DNA from: JBJXHG01 sp046160865 | Lineage (GTDB): Bacteria > Planctomycetota > UBA1135 > GCA-002686595 | DNA length: 64,000 bases | Direction: 5' to 3' | Assembly: GCA_046160865.1 (NCBI GenBank) | Contig: JBJXHG010000004.1 | Location: 1-64,000, forward strand | Part shown: positions 34,778 through 42,822 of the stretch, piece after piece | How positions within the stretch are numbered: position 1 is the stretch's first letter | How the letters are laid out: the number at the start of each line of letters is the position of its first letter | Made by a program: the position numbers and the translations under genes | Notes under the pieces: model-generated | The model's database searches: none | What the model was told of the DNA's origin: nothing | What the model saw: only the letters and a program-made list of their open reading frames with translations

Positions 34778-35380
34778 TCAAGCACAGCCGCCGGACATCT
34801 CGCGGCACGAGCAATCCAGGCAGCCGTGCGCGGCGCACGTTCCACAACTCGCGACGACTCGCTTTCGGAGCGCGGCTCGGGCGCGGAATAGCCGCACGCC
34901 CGCGTTGTTGGCGGAGATACCTACTTCCGTTGCGAACGCTTCGACGGGCAACCCGTCCAGATCGACTCTGCGGATCGCCAGCGCGTACTCCGGCTTGAGG
35001 GTGTCTGCGAGCGCAGAAACGCAGCGGCAGATCTCGTCCTTCCATTCCGGCGTGGGCGCTTCTTCGCTCGTGTCCACCGCGACCCGGTCCACGAGCCTTC
35101 GTGCCGCGTCGGTGCGGCGACGGTGATCGATCACCGCGTTGCGAAGCGTGCTGTAGAACCATGCGACCGCGGACTCGTTCGCTCGCAGCCCGTCGACACG
35201 ATCCAGTCCCTTGGCGAAAGCGTGCTGCAGGATGTCCTCGGCGTCGGCACGGTTGCCGACACGGCGCTCGAGGAACTCCAGGAACTGACGGTGGTGCGCC
35301 ACCAGCGTGTCGACGACTTCCGCGTCCGAACCCGCCAGCGCATGCGTCGCATCCGAGTGTTCCGGGATCGAATCGGTCAT
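34778..35380 (-). CDS. CorE-like ECF sigma factor with Cys-rich C-terminal domain
   Basis: A 200-aa ECF sigma factor from ATG 35380: sigma2 near residues 25-90 (RADAEDILQHAFAKGLDRVD) and sigma4 near 115-175. Two metal features stand out: a CxC motif between the sigma regions (CRC, 118-120) and a C-terminal run of cysteines (C179, C182, C187, C190, C192, C199; CGTCAAHGCLDCSC). These are the hallmarks of CorE (ECF44), whose activity is set directly by copper or cadmium without an anti-sigma. None is encoded nearby. It should switch on the copper genes downstream. The start lies 10 bp after the end of glcF, so it may also be read from the upstream operon. Confidence 0.85.
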   Translation of the reverse strand: MTDSIPEHSDATHALAGSDAEVVDTLVAHHRQFLEFLERRVGNRADAEDILQHAFAKGLDRVDGLRANESAVAWFYSTLRNAVIDHRRRTDAARRLVDRVAVDTSEEAPTPEWKDEICRCVSALADTLKPEYALAIRRVDLDGLPVEAFATEVGISANNAGVRLFRARAALRKRVVASCGTCAAHGCLDCSCREMSGGCA

Positions 35381-35390
35381 TCCATCACGA

Positions 35391-36704
35391 TCATACGAAT
35401 CGCCGTGCGCGAGCGGTCGGCTGGTGCGCGGTTGGCGGCGCGCTTGCAGCCGGCGCGGTCGCTCGCTCGAGCAGCTCCGCGAGGTGCACGACGCGCACGT
35501 CGAGCCCGGCGCGAGCGACGCCGCTCTCCCATTGCATCTGGCAGCCCGGATTCGCCGTCACGAGCGTCGTCGCGCCGCTCTGCGCGAGCGACGCGAGCTT
35601 CGGCTCGAGCACGGCTCGGCTGTCTTCGGGACGTGTCAGCGAATAGATGCCGGCCGAGCCGCAGCACGCTTCGCTGTCCGGCATCTCGACGCGGCGCAGG
35701 CCGGGCACGCGATCGAGCAGCTCACGCGGCGGCTTGCGAATGCCTTGACCGTGACAAAGGTGGCAAGGGTCGTCGTACGTCACGAGACTCGAATCGCTCG
35801 ACGGTTGCGCGCCGGCGAGCGCGCGCGCGAGTCCCGCGGATGCGGCGGGGGACGCGAGGAACTGCGAGAGATCGACGACGCGCGCTGCGAAGCGCTCGGC
35901 GCGCGCTTTCCACTCCGGGCTCGCCTCGAACAAGTGCGCGTACTCCTTCATGTGCGCGCTGCAACCCGCGCTGTTGACGACGATCGGTGTCGTCGCGTCG
36001 AGCTCTTCGAACGCCTCGATCGTCGCGCGCGCCAGGGTGCGCGCACCGTCGAGGTCACCGTTGTGCGCGTGCAGCGATCCGCAGCACGCGTGTCCCTGCG
36101 GCACGTGCACGTCGAAGCCGGCGCGCGCGAGCACGGTGGCCGTTGCGCGATTCACGCGTCCGTACAGCTCGGGCATCACGCACCCTTCGAGCATCGCGAC
36201 GGATCCTGCGTGCTCGCCGGTCGCCGACGTCCGCGCGGGCAGCAAGCGTCGCTCGTGAGCGGGCGGGATCCTGGGCGCGCTCGCGATGCGCTGCGCGAGG
36301 CCGAGCGTCTGGCCGAAGCGCGCGATGCCTGCGGCGACGCGGATCGCGAATCGGTGCGGCAACACGACGCGGAACGCGAGCCAGCGCAGCACGCGCGCGA
36401 GTGGACCTCGCGGCCGCGCCTTCTCGAGGCCCGAGCGCGTGTGCTCCATCATCGCGCCGAAGCGCACGCCCGACGGACACACGCTCTCGCAGTGACGGCA
36501 CAGCAGGCAGAAGTCCATCTCTTCCGCGAACGCGGCATCGGCCTCGATCTCGGCTTCGGCGACGGCGCGCATCAAATGGATGCGGCCGCGCGGACTCGAC
36601 GACTCGACGCCGGTCAGCCGGTACGTGGGGCACGTGTTGAGGCACAGACCGCAGTGGATGCAGTCGAGGCTGGCGGCGTAGTCGACGAGTTGCCGGGCGT
36701 CCAT
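35391..36704 (-). CDS. glcF: Glycolate oxidase iron-sulfur subunit
   Basis: A 437-aa protein from ATG 36704, 2 bp after the glcE stop. Two 4Fe-4S ferredoxin motifs are present (CIHCGLCLNTCPTYR and CLLCRHCESVCPSG). Two CCG domains follow (ACCGSLHAHNGD; CHLCHGQGIRKPP and ACCGSAGIYS), which bind quinone-linked Fe-S or heterodisulfide-type centres. With GlcD and GlcE it oxidises glycolate to glyoxylate, passing electrons to the membrane quinone pool. Last gene of the overlapping operon. Confidence 0.93.
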   Translation of the reverse strand: MDARQLVDYAASLDCIHCGLCLNTCPTYRLTGVESSSPRGRIHLMRAVAEAEIEADAAFAEEMDFCLLCRHCESVCPSGVRFGAMMEHTRSGLEKARPRGPLARVLRWLAFRVVLPHRFAIRVAAGIARFGQTLGLAQRIASAPRIPPAHERRLLPARTSATGEHAGSVAMLEGCVMPELYGRVNRATATVLARAGFDVHVPQGHACCGSLHAHNGDLDGARTLARATIEAFEELDATTPIVVNSAGCSAHMKEYAHLFEASPEWKARAERFAARVVDLSQFLASPAASAGLARALAGAQPSSDSSLVTYDDPCHLCHGQGIRKPPRELLDRVPGLRRVEMPDSEACCGSAGIYSLTRPEDSRAVLEPKLASLAQSGATTLVTANPGCQMQWESGVARAGLDVRVVHLAELLERATAPAASAPPTAHQPTARARRFV

Positions 36705-36706
36705 GA

Positions 36707-37942
36707 CTAGATCCCGCCGTGGAAGCGGCCGCACGCGAAGACACCGGCCGGATCGAGCGCACGCTGCACGCGCCGCATGCGCGGCAAGCTCGCGCCGGGA
36801 TCGCCAAAGGGATCGACCGTGCGCAGCACGCCGGCCGGCGCGCGGCGCACGGCGACGGAATCCCCGGACGCGCGCATGCGCCGCACGAGCGCAGCGACGA
36901 GCTCGGGGACGGTCGGGCCGAAGAACGCATCGATGGTCGCGAGCGCGGGATCGGCGACGATGCGCGCGCTCGGCGCGCACGCGAGCACTTGCGCGAGCGC
37001 GTGTGCCACTCTCGACGGACGCACGGCGATGTGCAGATGCGGCCCCTCGGGCGCGGTGTCTGCTTCGAGCTCGCGCAAGCGCGCAACCTCGGCGGAGCCG
37101 TCGCCTGCTTCCGACGAGCGCGGGAGCGCTTCGAGCACGCGCGCGCGCTCCCACGCGACGGTCTCGCCCCCTCCGGCGAGGATCACGTGCACACGAAAGC
37201 TCGCCGGCCGTCCGTGCTCGCTTTCGATGCGCACGGTCCACGGCTGCACATCGAGCGCACGGACCCGGCGCGTCGCGGCGAGCGCGTCGTCGAGCGCGAG
37301 CTCGCCCGACGTCAGCACGGCGACGGCGTCGGGTTTCGCGTGCAAGCGCATCGACGCCTCGACGATCACGCACAGCGTTCCGTGCGAGCCGCAGTACACG
37401 CGGTGCAAGTCGTAGCCGGTGACGTTCTTCACCAAGCGCCCGCCGGTCTTCGCGATCGAGCCGTCGGACAGCGCGACGCGCATTCCGAGGACTTGGTGGC
37501 GCGCGGGCCCGAATCGCAGGCGCTCGAGGCCGCTCTGCGATGCGGCGAGCACGCCGCCGAGTGTCGCGCGTGTGGGCTGCGGCACGAGTGGCGAGAGGTG
37601 ATTGCCGCCGGCCTCGACGGCGCGCGCGAGTTCCGCCATCGTGCTGCCCGCGCGTGCGGTGAGCGTGCCGTCGTGCGGTTCGTACGCCACGATGCCGGCG
37701 AGCGCGCGCGTCGTGACGGCGAAGTCCGCGCGCTCCGGCGCCGCGCACCAGCCGAGCTTCGTGCCGGATCCGAGCGGCAGCACGCGCAAGGAATCGCGCG
37801 CGGCGAAGCGCACGAGCTCCACGAGCTCGTCCTCGGTCTGCGGCGTCGCGAGCGGCAGCGTGCGTGCGTCGCCGTCGACGGCGAGCTCGCCGACGTTGCG
37901 CGCCCCGACGACGCGCTCGAGCTCTCGACGCGGCTCGCTCAC
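36707..37942 (-). CDS. glcE: Glycolate oxidase FAD-binding subunit
   Basis: A 411-aa FAD-binding PCMH-family protein. The start GTG 37942 overlaps the glcD stop (GTGA). FAD segments include LPLGSGTKLGWCAAP and LVPQPTRATLGGVLAAS, then GGRLVKNVTGYDLHRV (the usual GlcE signature). Shorter than GlcD and lacking its C-terminal FAD-oxidase domain, as is normal for GlcE. Ends in FACGRFHGGI with the two-base gap to glcF. Confidence 0.92.
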   Translation of the reverse strand: MSEPRRELERVVGARNVGELAVDGDARTLPLATPQTEDELVELVRFAARDSLRVLPLGSGTKLGWCAAPERADFAVTTRALAGIVAYEPHDGTLTARAGSTMAELARAVEAGGNHLSPLVPQPTRATLGGVLAASQSGLERLRFGPARHQVLGMRVALSDGSIAKTGGRLVKNVTGYDLHRVYCGSHGTLCVIVEASMRLHAKPDAVAVLTSGELALDDALAATRRVRALDVQPWTVRIESEHGRPASFRVHVILAGGGETVAWERARVLEALPRSSEAGDGSAEVARLRELEADTAPEGPHLHIAVRPSRVAHALAQVLACAPSARIVADPALATIDAFFGPTVPELVAALVRRMRASGDSVAVRRAPAGVLRTVDPFGDPGASLPRMRRVQRALDPAGVFACGRFHGGI

Positions 37943-39366
37943 GGTGCGAATGCCGGCCGCGCGCGCCCGCGCGTCTCGATGCACGCGTGCACCGGAATCA
38001 GCTTGCCCGGATTCATGCGGCGCTCGGGATCCCACGCGTCGCGCGCGCGACACATCGCGGCGAGATCGGCGGGGGAGAAGACGAGCTCCATCGAGTCCAG
38101 CTTCTCGAGCCCGACGCCGTGTTCGCCGGTCAGTGATCCGCCCGCCGCGACGCAGGCCTGCATGATTTCGCGTCCGGCTTCGAGCACACGCCGCGTCTCG
38201 TCCGCGTCGCGCCGGTCGTAGCAGATGTTCGGATGCAGGTTGCCGTCGCCGGCGTGGAACACGTTCGCGATCTTCAGCCCGCGCTCGCGGCACGTGCGTG
38301 TCGCGAAGCGCACGAGCTCGGCGAGCTTCGTGCGCGGCACGACGACGTCGGCCACGTACAGGTCGGGCGCGATGCGGCCCATGGCGCCGAATGCGCCCTT
38401 GCGGCCGGCCCAGAGCTTCGCGCGCTCGCCCTCGCTCTTGCCGCGGCGCACTTCGATCGCGCCGTGCCGCAGCACGATCGCTTGCGCGGCGCGCAGCGTG
38501 CGCTCGACTTCGACGGCGCTGCCTTCCGCTTCGACGAGCAGCACGGCTTCCGCGTCGGCCGGATAGCCGGCGCGCAGCACGCTCTGCTCGACGGCTTCGA
38601 TCGTGAGCTTGTCGAGGATCTCTAGCGCCGACGGTTCGAGACGCGCGGCGATGATCTCGCTGACTGCCTCGCAGGCCGGATCGAGATCGCGAAAGATCGC
38701 GAGCGCGGTCTCCACGACCGCCGGGATCGGCAGCAAGCGCACGGTGATCTCGGTCGCGATCCCGAACATGCCTTCGCTGCCGACGAACAGGCCGACGAGG
38801 TCGTAGCCGATCGGGTCGACGGCAGGTGCGGAGAGATCGAGCACGTCGCCGTCGGCCGTAACGATCTCGAGGCCGAGCACGTGGCGCGTGGTCGTGCCGT
38901 GACGGAAGCAGTGCGGACCGCCCGAGTTCTCGGCGACGTTGCCGCCGATCGTGCACGCGCGCTGGCTCGACGGATCGGGCGCGTAGTAAAGCCCGTGCGG
39001 TGCGCACGCGAGCGAGAGATCCGCGTTGACGACGCCGGCTTGCACGCGCGCGAAACGATCTTCGACGTCGAGCTCGAGGATCGCGCGCATGCGCGCGGTG
39101 CCGACGACGACGCCGCGCTTCACCGGCGTCGCACCGCCCGACAAACCGGTGCCGGCGCCGCGCGCGACGACCGGTACGCCGTGCTCGGCGAGCAGCTTCA
39201 TGCAGCGCGCGAGCTCGTCCGTCGACGTCGGCAAGAGCACGAGGTCCGGCAGCTCGCGCAGGAGCGCCAGGCCGTCCGACTCGTACGGCTTGCGCAGCGT
39301 CGGATCGACGATCAACCCGCGCGCGCCGACGATCGCGCGCAGCGCTTCGACGAGGCGCGCGTCCAT
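37939..39366 (-). CDS. glcD: Glycolate oxidase subunit, FAD-linked oxidase
   Basis: A 475-aa FAD-linked oxidase. ATG 39366 shares a base with the stop of the upstream permease. The PP-loop ARGAGTGLSGGATPV and 'GGNVAENSGG' bind FAD; the C-terminal domain carries NVFHAGDGNLHP and 'GEHGVGLEKL', with the metal/substrate histidines of the family. It oxidises glycolate (or D-lactate) to the 2-oxoacid. The presence of glcE and glcF in the same operon supports glycolate. Confidence 0.93.
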   Translation of the reverse strand: MDARLVEALRAIVGARGLIVDPTLRKPYESDGLALLRELPDLVLLPTSTDELARCMKLLAEHGVPVVARGAGTGLSGGATPVKRGVVVGTARMRAILELDVEDRFARVQAGVVNADLSLACAPHGLYYAPDPSSQRACTIGGNVAENSGGPHCFRHGTTTRHVLGLEIVTADGDVLDLSAPAVDPIGYDLVGLFVGSEGMFGIATEITVRLLPIPAVVETALAIFRDLDPACEAVSEIIAARLEPSALEILDKLTIEAVEQSVLRAGYPADAEAVLLVEAEGSAVEVERTLRAAQAIVLRHGAIEVRRGKSEGERAKLWAGRKGAFGAMGRIAPDLYVADVVVPRTKLAELVRFATRTCRERGLKIANVFHAGDGNLHPNICYDRRDADETRRVLEAGREIMQACVAAGGSLTGEHGVGLEKLDSMELVFSPADLAAMCRARDAWDPERRMNPGKLIPVHACIETRGRARPAFAP

Positions 39367-40895
39367 CAGAAATCGACGCGCGACAGCTTCCACACGCCGA
39401 GCAAGAGCATCAGCGCGGCGAAGGCGAGCGAGCTCGCGAGCGAGAAGAATGCGTTGTATTTCAGCTCGGACGTCCAGCCGAAGCGACGCGCGTAGGGATC
39501 GCTCCCCTCGCGCCCCGACGTGCTGACGCCCGCGAGGAACGTGTCGAAGCGTTTCGCACGGAGCTCACTGCTCGATTCACCGCTCGCGTCGTCCGTGCGC
39601 TGCGACGAGCGCACCTCGTACAGCCAGTCACCGGACGTGAAGAATGCCGTCTGGTGCTCGCGGGCCTGCGCTTGGTCACGCCACTCGACGATCATCGCGA
39701 ACGATCGATCTGCGAGACCTTGGCGCGAAGTCGGCGCGGCGCCCTCAGCTTGGAGGCGCGACGAGAGCTCTTCGGCCGCGGCGCGCGAGCTCAGCTTCTT
39801 CGGCTTGCGTCCGTCGGGCGGAGTTTCGCCGACGCGGTTGCGGCGCTGGATTTCGATGCTCGCGCGCTCGCGTCCGCCCTCGGTCGCGACCCACACCGCA
39901 GGCTGCTCCGACAAGTCGATCCGCGTGAGGCCGTGCCGGCGCTCCGCGCCCGGCGGCTTCTCGAGCTCGAAGCCGTTCTCCGCGCTCGTCACCGTCAGGT
40001 TCACGCCGACGTCTTCGATCCCACCCGCGTCGAACTGCGTCGCTTTGCGCAGCATGCGCGCGATGTAATCCGCATCGGTCGTCTTCGGGAGCACGTAGTG
40101 GAGCACGTCGACGAGGCGGCGAAGGGCGGGGAAGGGCTTCTCGCGCGTCTCTTGCTCCTCGTCCTCGACGATCGCGCTGCTAGCCGGATCGTTGACGTTG
40201 ATCGTGACGTTGCTCTCCGTGCCGATCCCAATCTCTTGCAGCTTCCAGAAGCCGTGCACGCAGCCGGAGAACATGAACAGGATCGTGGTGAGCAAGATCG
40301 CGGCGACGGTGCTGCGCGTCACGACTCCGATCAGCATCGACACGGCGTGCAGCAGCGCGAACAAGTACGCGAGCGTGAAGATGCTCCACAGGAAGCCGGG
40401 GTCGTTGTAGCCCGAGACGAGCAGTAGGCCCGTGTAGATGCCGCCGACGAGGACGATCGCGAGCATCGAAACGAACAGGAGGCCGGACACGTACTGCGTG
40501 AGGAAGATCTTCCAGCGCGCGACGGGCTTCGAGAACAGCGTGTCGGCGTAGCCGCGCTCGAGCAGCCGCGGCACGAAGATCGCCGTCGCCGCGATGCAGA
40601 AGATCATCCCGATCGTCCCGCACAAGTTGTCGACGACGAGCTCTTGGATCCTTTGGATGGTCGCCGTCTGCATGTCGCCGAGCGCACCGCTACCGGCGCC
40701 GAATCCGCCGAAGAAGCGCTCGTAGGAGATGTCGTAGACGCCGAACAGGATCAGGATGCGGTCCTCGCGCAAGCCGATCACGAACGACGGCGCGACGAGC
40801 AGGCACGCGAGCACGAGCAGCACGCGGAACACCTTGTTGTCGAGCACCTGGTGAAAGGCGTCTTCGAACAACGCGCGGAGGACGATCGCGTTCAC
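39366..40895 (-). CDS. ABC-2-type exporter permease with large extracytoplasmic insert
   Basis: A 509-aa protein whose start GTG 40895 overlaps the ATPase stop (GTGA). Five membrane helices lie near 24-44, 93-113, 128-155, 165-190 and 193-215 and a last one near 482-502. Between helices 5 and 6 is a ~260-residue soluble domain, rich in Glu and Arg, presumably outside the membrane. The 'SKPVARWKIFLTQYVSG' segment is typical of ABC-2 (NosY-like) permeases. With the ATPase gene next to it, it forms an export or membrane-remodelling pair. Cargo is unknown. Confidence 0.82.
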   Translation of the reverse strand: MNAIVLRALFEDAFHQVLDNKVFRVLLVLACLLVAPSFVIGLREDRILILFGVYDISYERFFGGFGAGSGALGDMQTATIQRIQELVVDNLCGTIGMIFCIAATAIFVPRLLERGYADTLFSKPVARWKIFLTQYVSGLLFVSMLAIVLVGGIYTGLLLVSGYNDPGFLWSIFTLAYLFALLHAVSMLIGVVTRSTVAAILLTTILFMFSGCVHGFWKLQEIGIGTESNVTINVNDPASSAIVEDEEQETREKPFPALRRLVDVLHYVLPKTTDADYIARMLRKATQFDAGGIEDVGVNLTVTSAENGFELEKPPGAERRHGLTRIDLSEQPAVWVATEGGRERASIEIQRRNRVGETPPDGRKPKKLSSRAAAEELSSRLQAEGAAPTSRQGLADRSFAMIVEWRDQAQAREHQTAFFTSGDWLYEVRSSQRTDDASGESSSELRAKRFDTFLAGVSTSGREGSDPYARRFGWTSELKYNAFFSLASSLAFAALMLLLGVWKLSRVDF

Positions 40896-41842
40896 ACCGT
40901 GTCCTTCTTCACGAGGTGGATGAACGATTCTTCGAGCGTGAGTCGCCGCTCGGTGATGCTGCGGATGCCGACGGCGGCTGCGCGCAGGCGATCGACGAGC
41001 CGGTCGAGCTCGTCGTCGGTGACCTTGATCTCGAATCCGTTCGCGGCAGCGTGGAAGTCCGTGCCGAGGCCGCGGACGAGATCGGCGAGGTTGTCCGGCA
41101 CGCGGCGCAGCTCGACGCGCACGGAGCCCGTGCGCGGCGTCAGCTCGTCGATCGAGCCCGCGCGCAGGATCTTGCCCTTCGCCATGATCACGACGCGGTC
41201 GCACACGAGCTCGACCTCCATCAACAGGTGCGAGTTGATGAAGACCGTCACGCCGTCACGCTTCAAGCTCTGCACGATCTCGCGGATCGCTGCGCGTCCC
41301 ACCGGATCGACACCGTCGGTCGGTTCATCGAGGAACACGAGGTCGGGCGCGTGGATCAGCGCCTGGGCGATGCCGATCCGCTGCTGCATGCCTTTCGAGT
41401 ACTCGCGCACCTTGCGCGCGGCGCTCTGTTGCATGCCGACGAGCTCGAGCAAGCGCGGCATGCGCTCTTCGATCTTCGCGGGATCGCAACCGGACATCAT
41501 CCCGAACTGCCGCACGACTTGACGGCCGGTCAAGTAACCGGGCAGCCGGTGCGACTCCGGCAGGAAGCCGATGCGCCGGCGCGAGTCAGGATCGGCGGGC
41601 GGACGTCCGAACACGCGCGCTTCGCCGTCGTAACCGCGCACGAGACCGAGCAGCACCTTGACGAGCGTCGTCTTGCCGGCGCCGTTCGGACCGAGCAAGC
41701 CGAACACCGAGCCGCGTCCGACCTCGAGCGTGACGCCGTCGATCGCGCGAAAGCCGCCGCGGCCGAAGAGCTTCTTGCCGTACGTCTTGCCGAGATCGCG
41801 CACGGCGAGGACCGGCTCGAGCGAATCGGCGTGCGACGTCAT
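40892..41842 (-). CDS. ABC transporter ATP-binding protein (ABC-2 type)
   Basis: A 316-aa ATPase from ATG 41842, overlapping the glucokinase stop (ATGA). Walker A is LLGPNGAGKTTLVK, the signature loop reads 'YSKGMQQRIGIAQAL' (KGMQQR, as in NosF/CcmA-like exporters), Walker B is LVFLDEPTDGVDP and the H-loop is NSHLLMEVE. The C-terminal ~80 residues are a regulatory domain. It powers the permease encoded next; the pair resembles NosFY-type transporters. Confidence 0.9.
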   Translation of the reverse strand: MTSHADSLEPVLAVRDLGKTYGKKLFGRGGFRAIDGVTLEVGRGSVFGLLGPNGAGKTTLVKVLLGLVRGYDGEARVFGRPPADPDSRRRIGFLPESHRLPGYLTGRQVVRQFGMMSGCDPAKIEERMPRLLELVGMQQSAARKVREYSKGMQQRIGIAQALIHAPDLVFLDEPTDGVDPVGRAAIREIVQSLKRDGVTVFINSHLLMEVELVCDRVVIMAKGKILRAGSIDELTPRTGSVRVELRRVPDNLADLVRGLGTDFHAAANGFEIKVTDDELDRLVDRLRAAAVGIRSITERRLTLEESFIHLVKKDTV

Positions 41843-42822
41843 GGCCGCGGAGAGGATAGCGTCGTGCGCGCGCTCGTGCCGGTACTGGTGTCGTCGCCGA
41901 CGCCTGAGCTTGCACGCGCCGCGCCGATCCAACCGGCATCGCTGCCGAGCGTCGCCGGCACGATGCGCACGAGAGATTGCCGATGGCCGTAGCTCGTGAG
42001 TGCGATGCCCGCGCGCACGCCGGGTTCCAGCACATCGGTCGCGGCGCCAAAACCGCCGCCGAGCACGAAGGAGCGCAAGTCGAGGAGCGAGACGACGACG
42101 CCGAGCGCGCGACCGAGATCGCGGCCGACCTCGAACAAGAGCTCGCGCTCGGCACCTGGTGCGCGGCGGGCCGCGTCCGCGAGCGCCGCGAGATCGCCGG
42201 GTGCGCTGCGTGGCAACCCGCGCTCTTTCGCGCGGCGTTCGGCGGCGCTCGCGGACGCGAGCGTCTCGACGCAGCCGCGCGCGCCGCAGCCGCACACGAG
42301 ACCGTTCGGATCGACGACGACGTGCCCGATCTCGCCCGCCATCCCGCCGCTGCCGCGTTGCAGCGCACCGCCCAGGATCAAGCCGCCGCCGACTCCGGTG
42401 CCGAGCGTCACGAGCAGCATGTCGTTGGAGCCGCGACCCGCGCCGATCCAGTGCTCACCCAGAGCTGCAGCGTTGGCGTCGTTCAGGATCACGATCTGCG
42501 CGTGCGGCAGACGCTGCGCGAGCTCGTGTGCCAGCGCACGGCCTTCGAGCGCCTTCAGGTTCGGGCACGCGACGAGCGTTCCGCTCGACGGATCGATCAA
42601 GCCGGGTACGCCGACACCGATTCGATCGGCGGCGCCGAGCTCGCGCGCGAGTGCCGCGATCTTGTCGAGGACGTGCTCCGCGCCGCGCACGAGCTCCGTC
42701 GGAACCGAGCGCCGCTCCACCACGTGGCCCGCATCGTCGACGGCGCCGGCCTTGATCGCGGTTCCGCCGAGGTCGATCCCGACCCACCGCGCGCGCTTGG
42801 CGTCAGTCGTCGACGGAGGCAC
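41839..42822 (-). CDS. ROK-family glucokinase
   Basis: A 327-aa sugar kinase from GTG 42822. ATP loop GIDLGGTAIKAG, catalytic Asp in VILNDANAAALGEHW, and the ROK zinc motif: GHVVV... GLVCGCGARGCVETLAS (CxCGxxGCxE). It should phosphorylate glucose or an N-acyl-hexosamine. The start lies 20 bp inside the end of the GT5 gene and the stop overlaps the ATPase start, so all are translated as one operon. A Ser/Thr-rich C-terminal tail of ~25 residues is unusual. Confidence 0.88.
   Translation of the reverse strand: MPPSTTDAKRARWVGIDLGGTAIKAGAVDDAGHVVERRSVPTELVRGAEHVLDKIAALARELGAADRIGVGVPGLIDPSSGTLVACPNLKALEGRALAHELAQRLPHAQIVILNDANAAALGEHWIGAGRGSNDMLLVTLGTGVGGGLILGGALQRGSGGMAGEIGHVVVDPNGLVCGCGARGCVETLASASAAERRAKERGLPRSAPGDLAALADAARRAPGAERELLFEVGRDLGRALGVVVSLLDLRSFVLGGGFGAATDVLEPGVRAGIALTSYGHRQSLVRIVPATLGSDAGWIGAARASSGVGDDTSTGTSARTTLSSPRP

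Noticed and set aside
35391..37748. Treating the 785-aa frame as one fused GlcE-GlcF protein
   Set aside because: Only the part from ATG 36704 shows the GlcF pattern; upstream it is antisense-like Arg-rich sequence, while GlcE is in another frame and ends two bases before.
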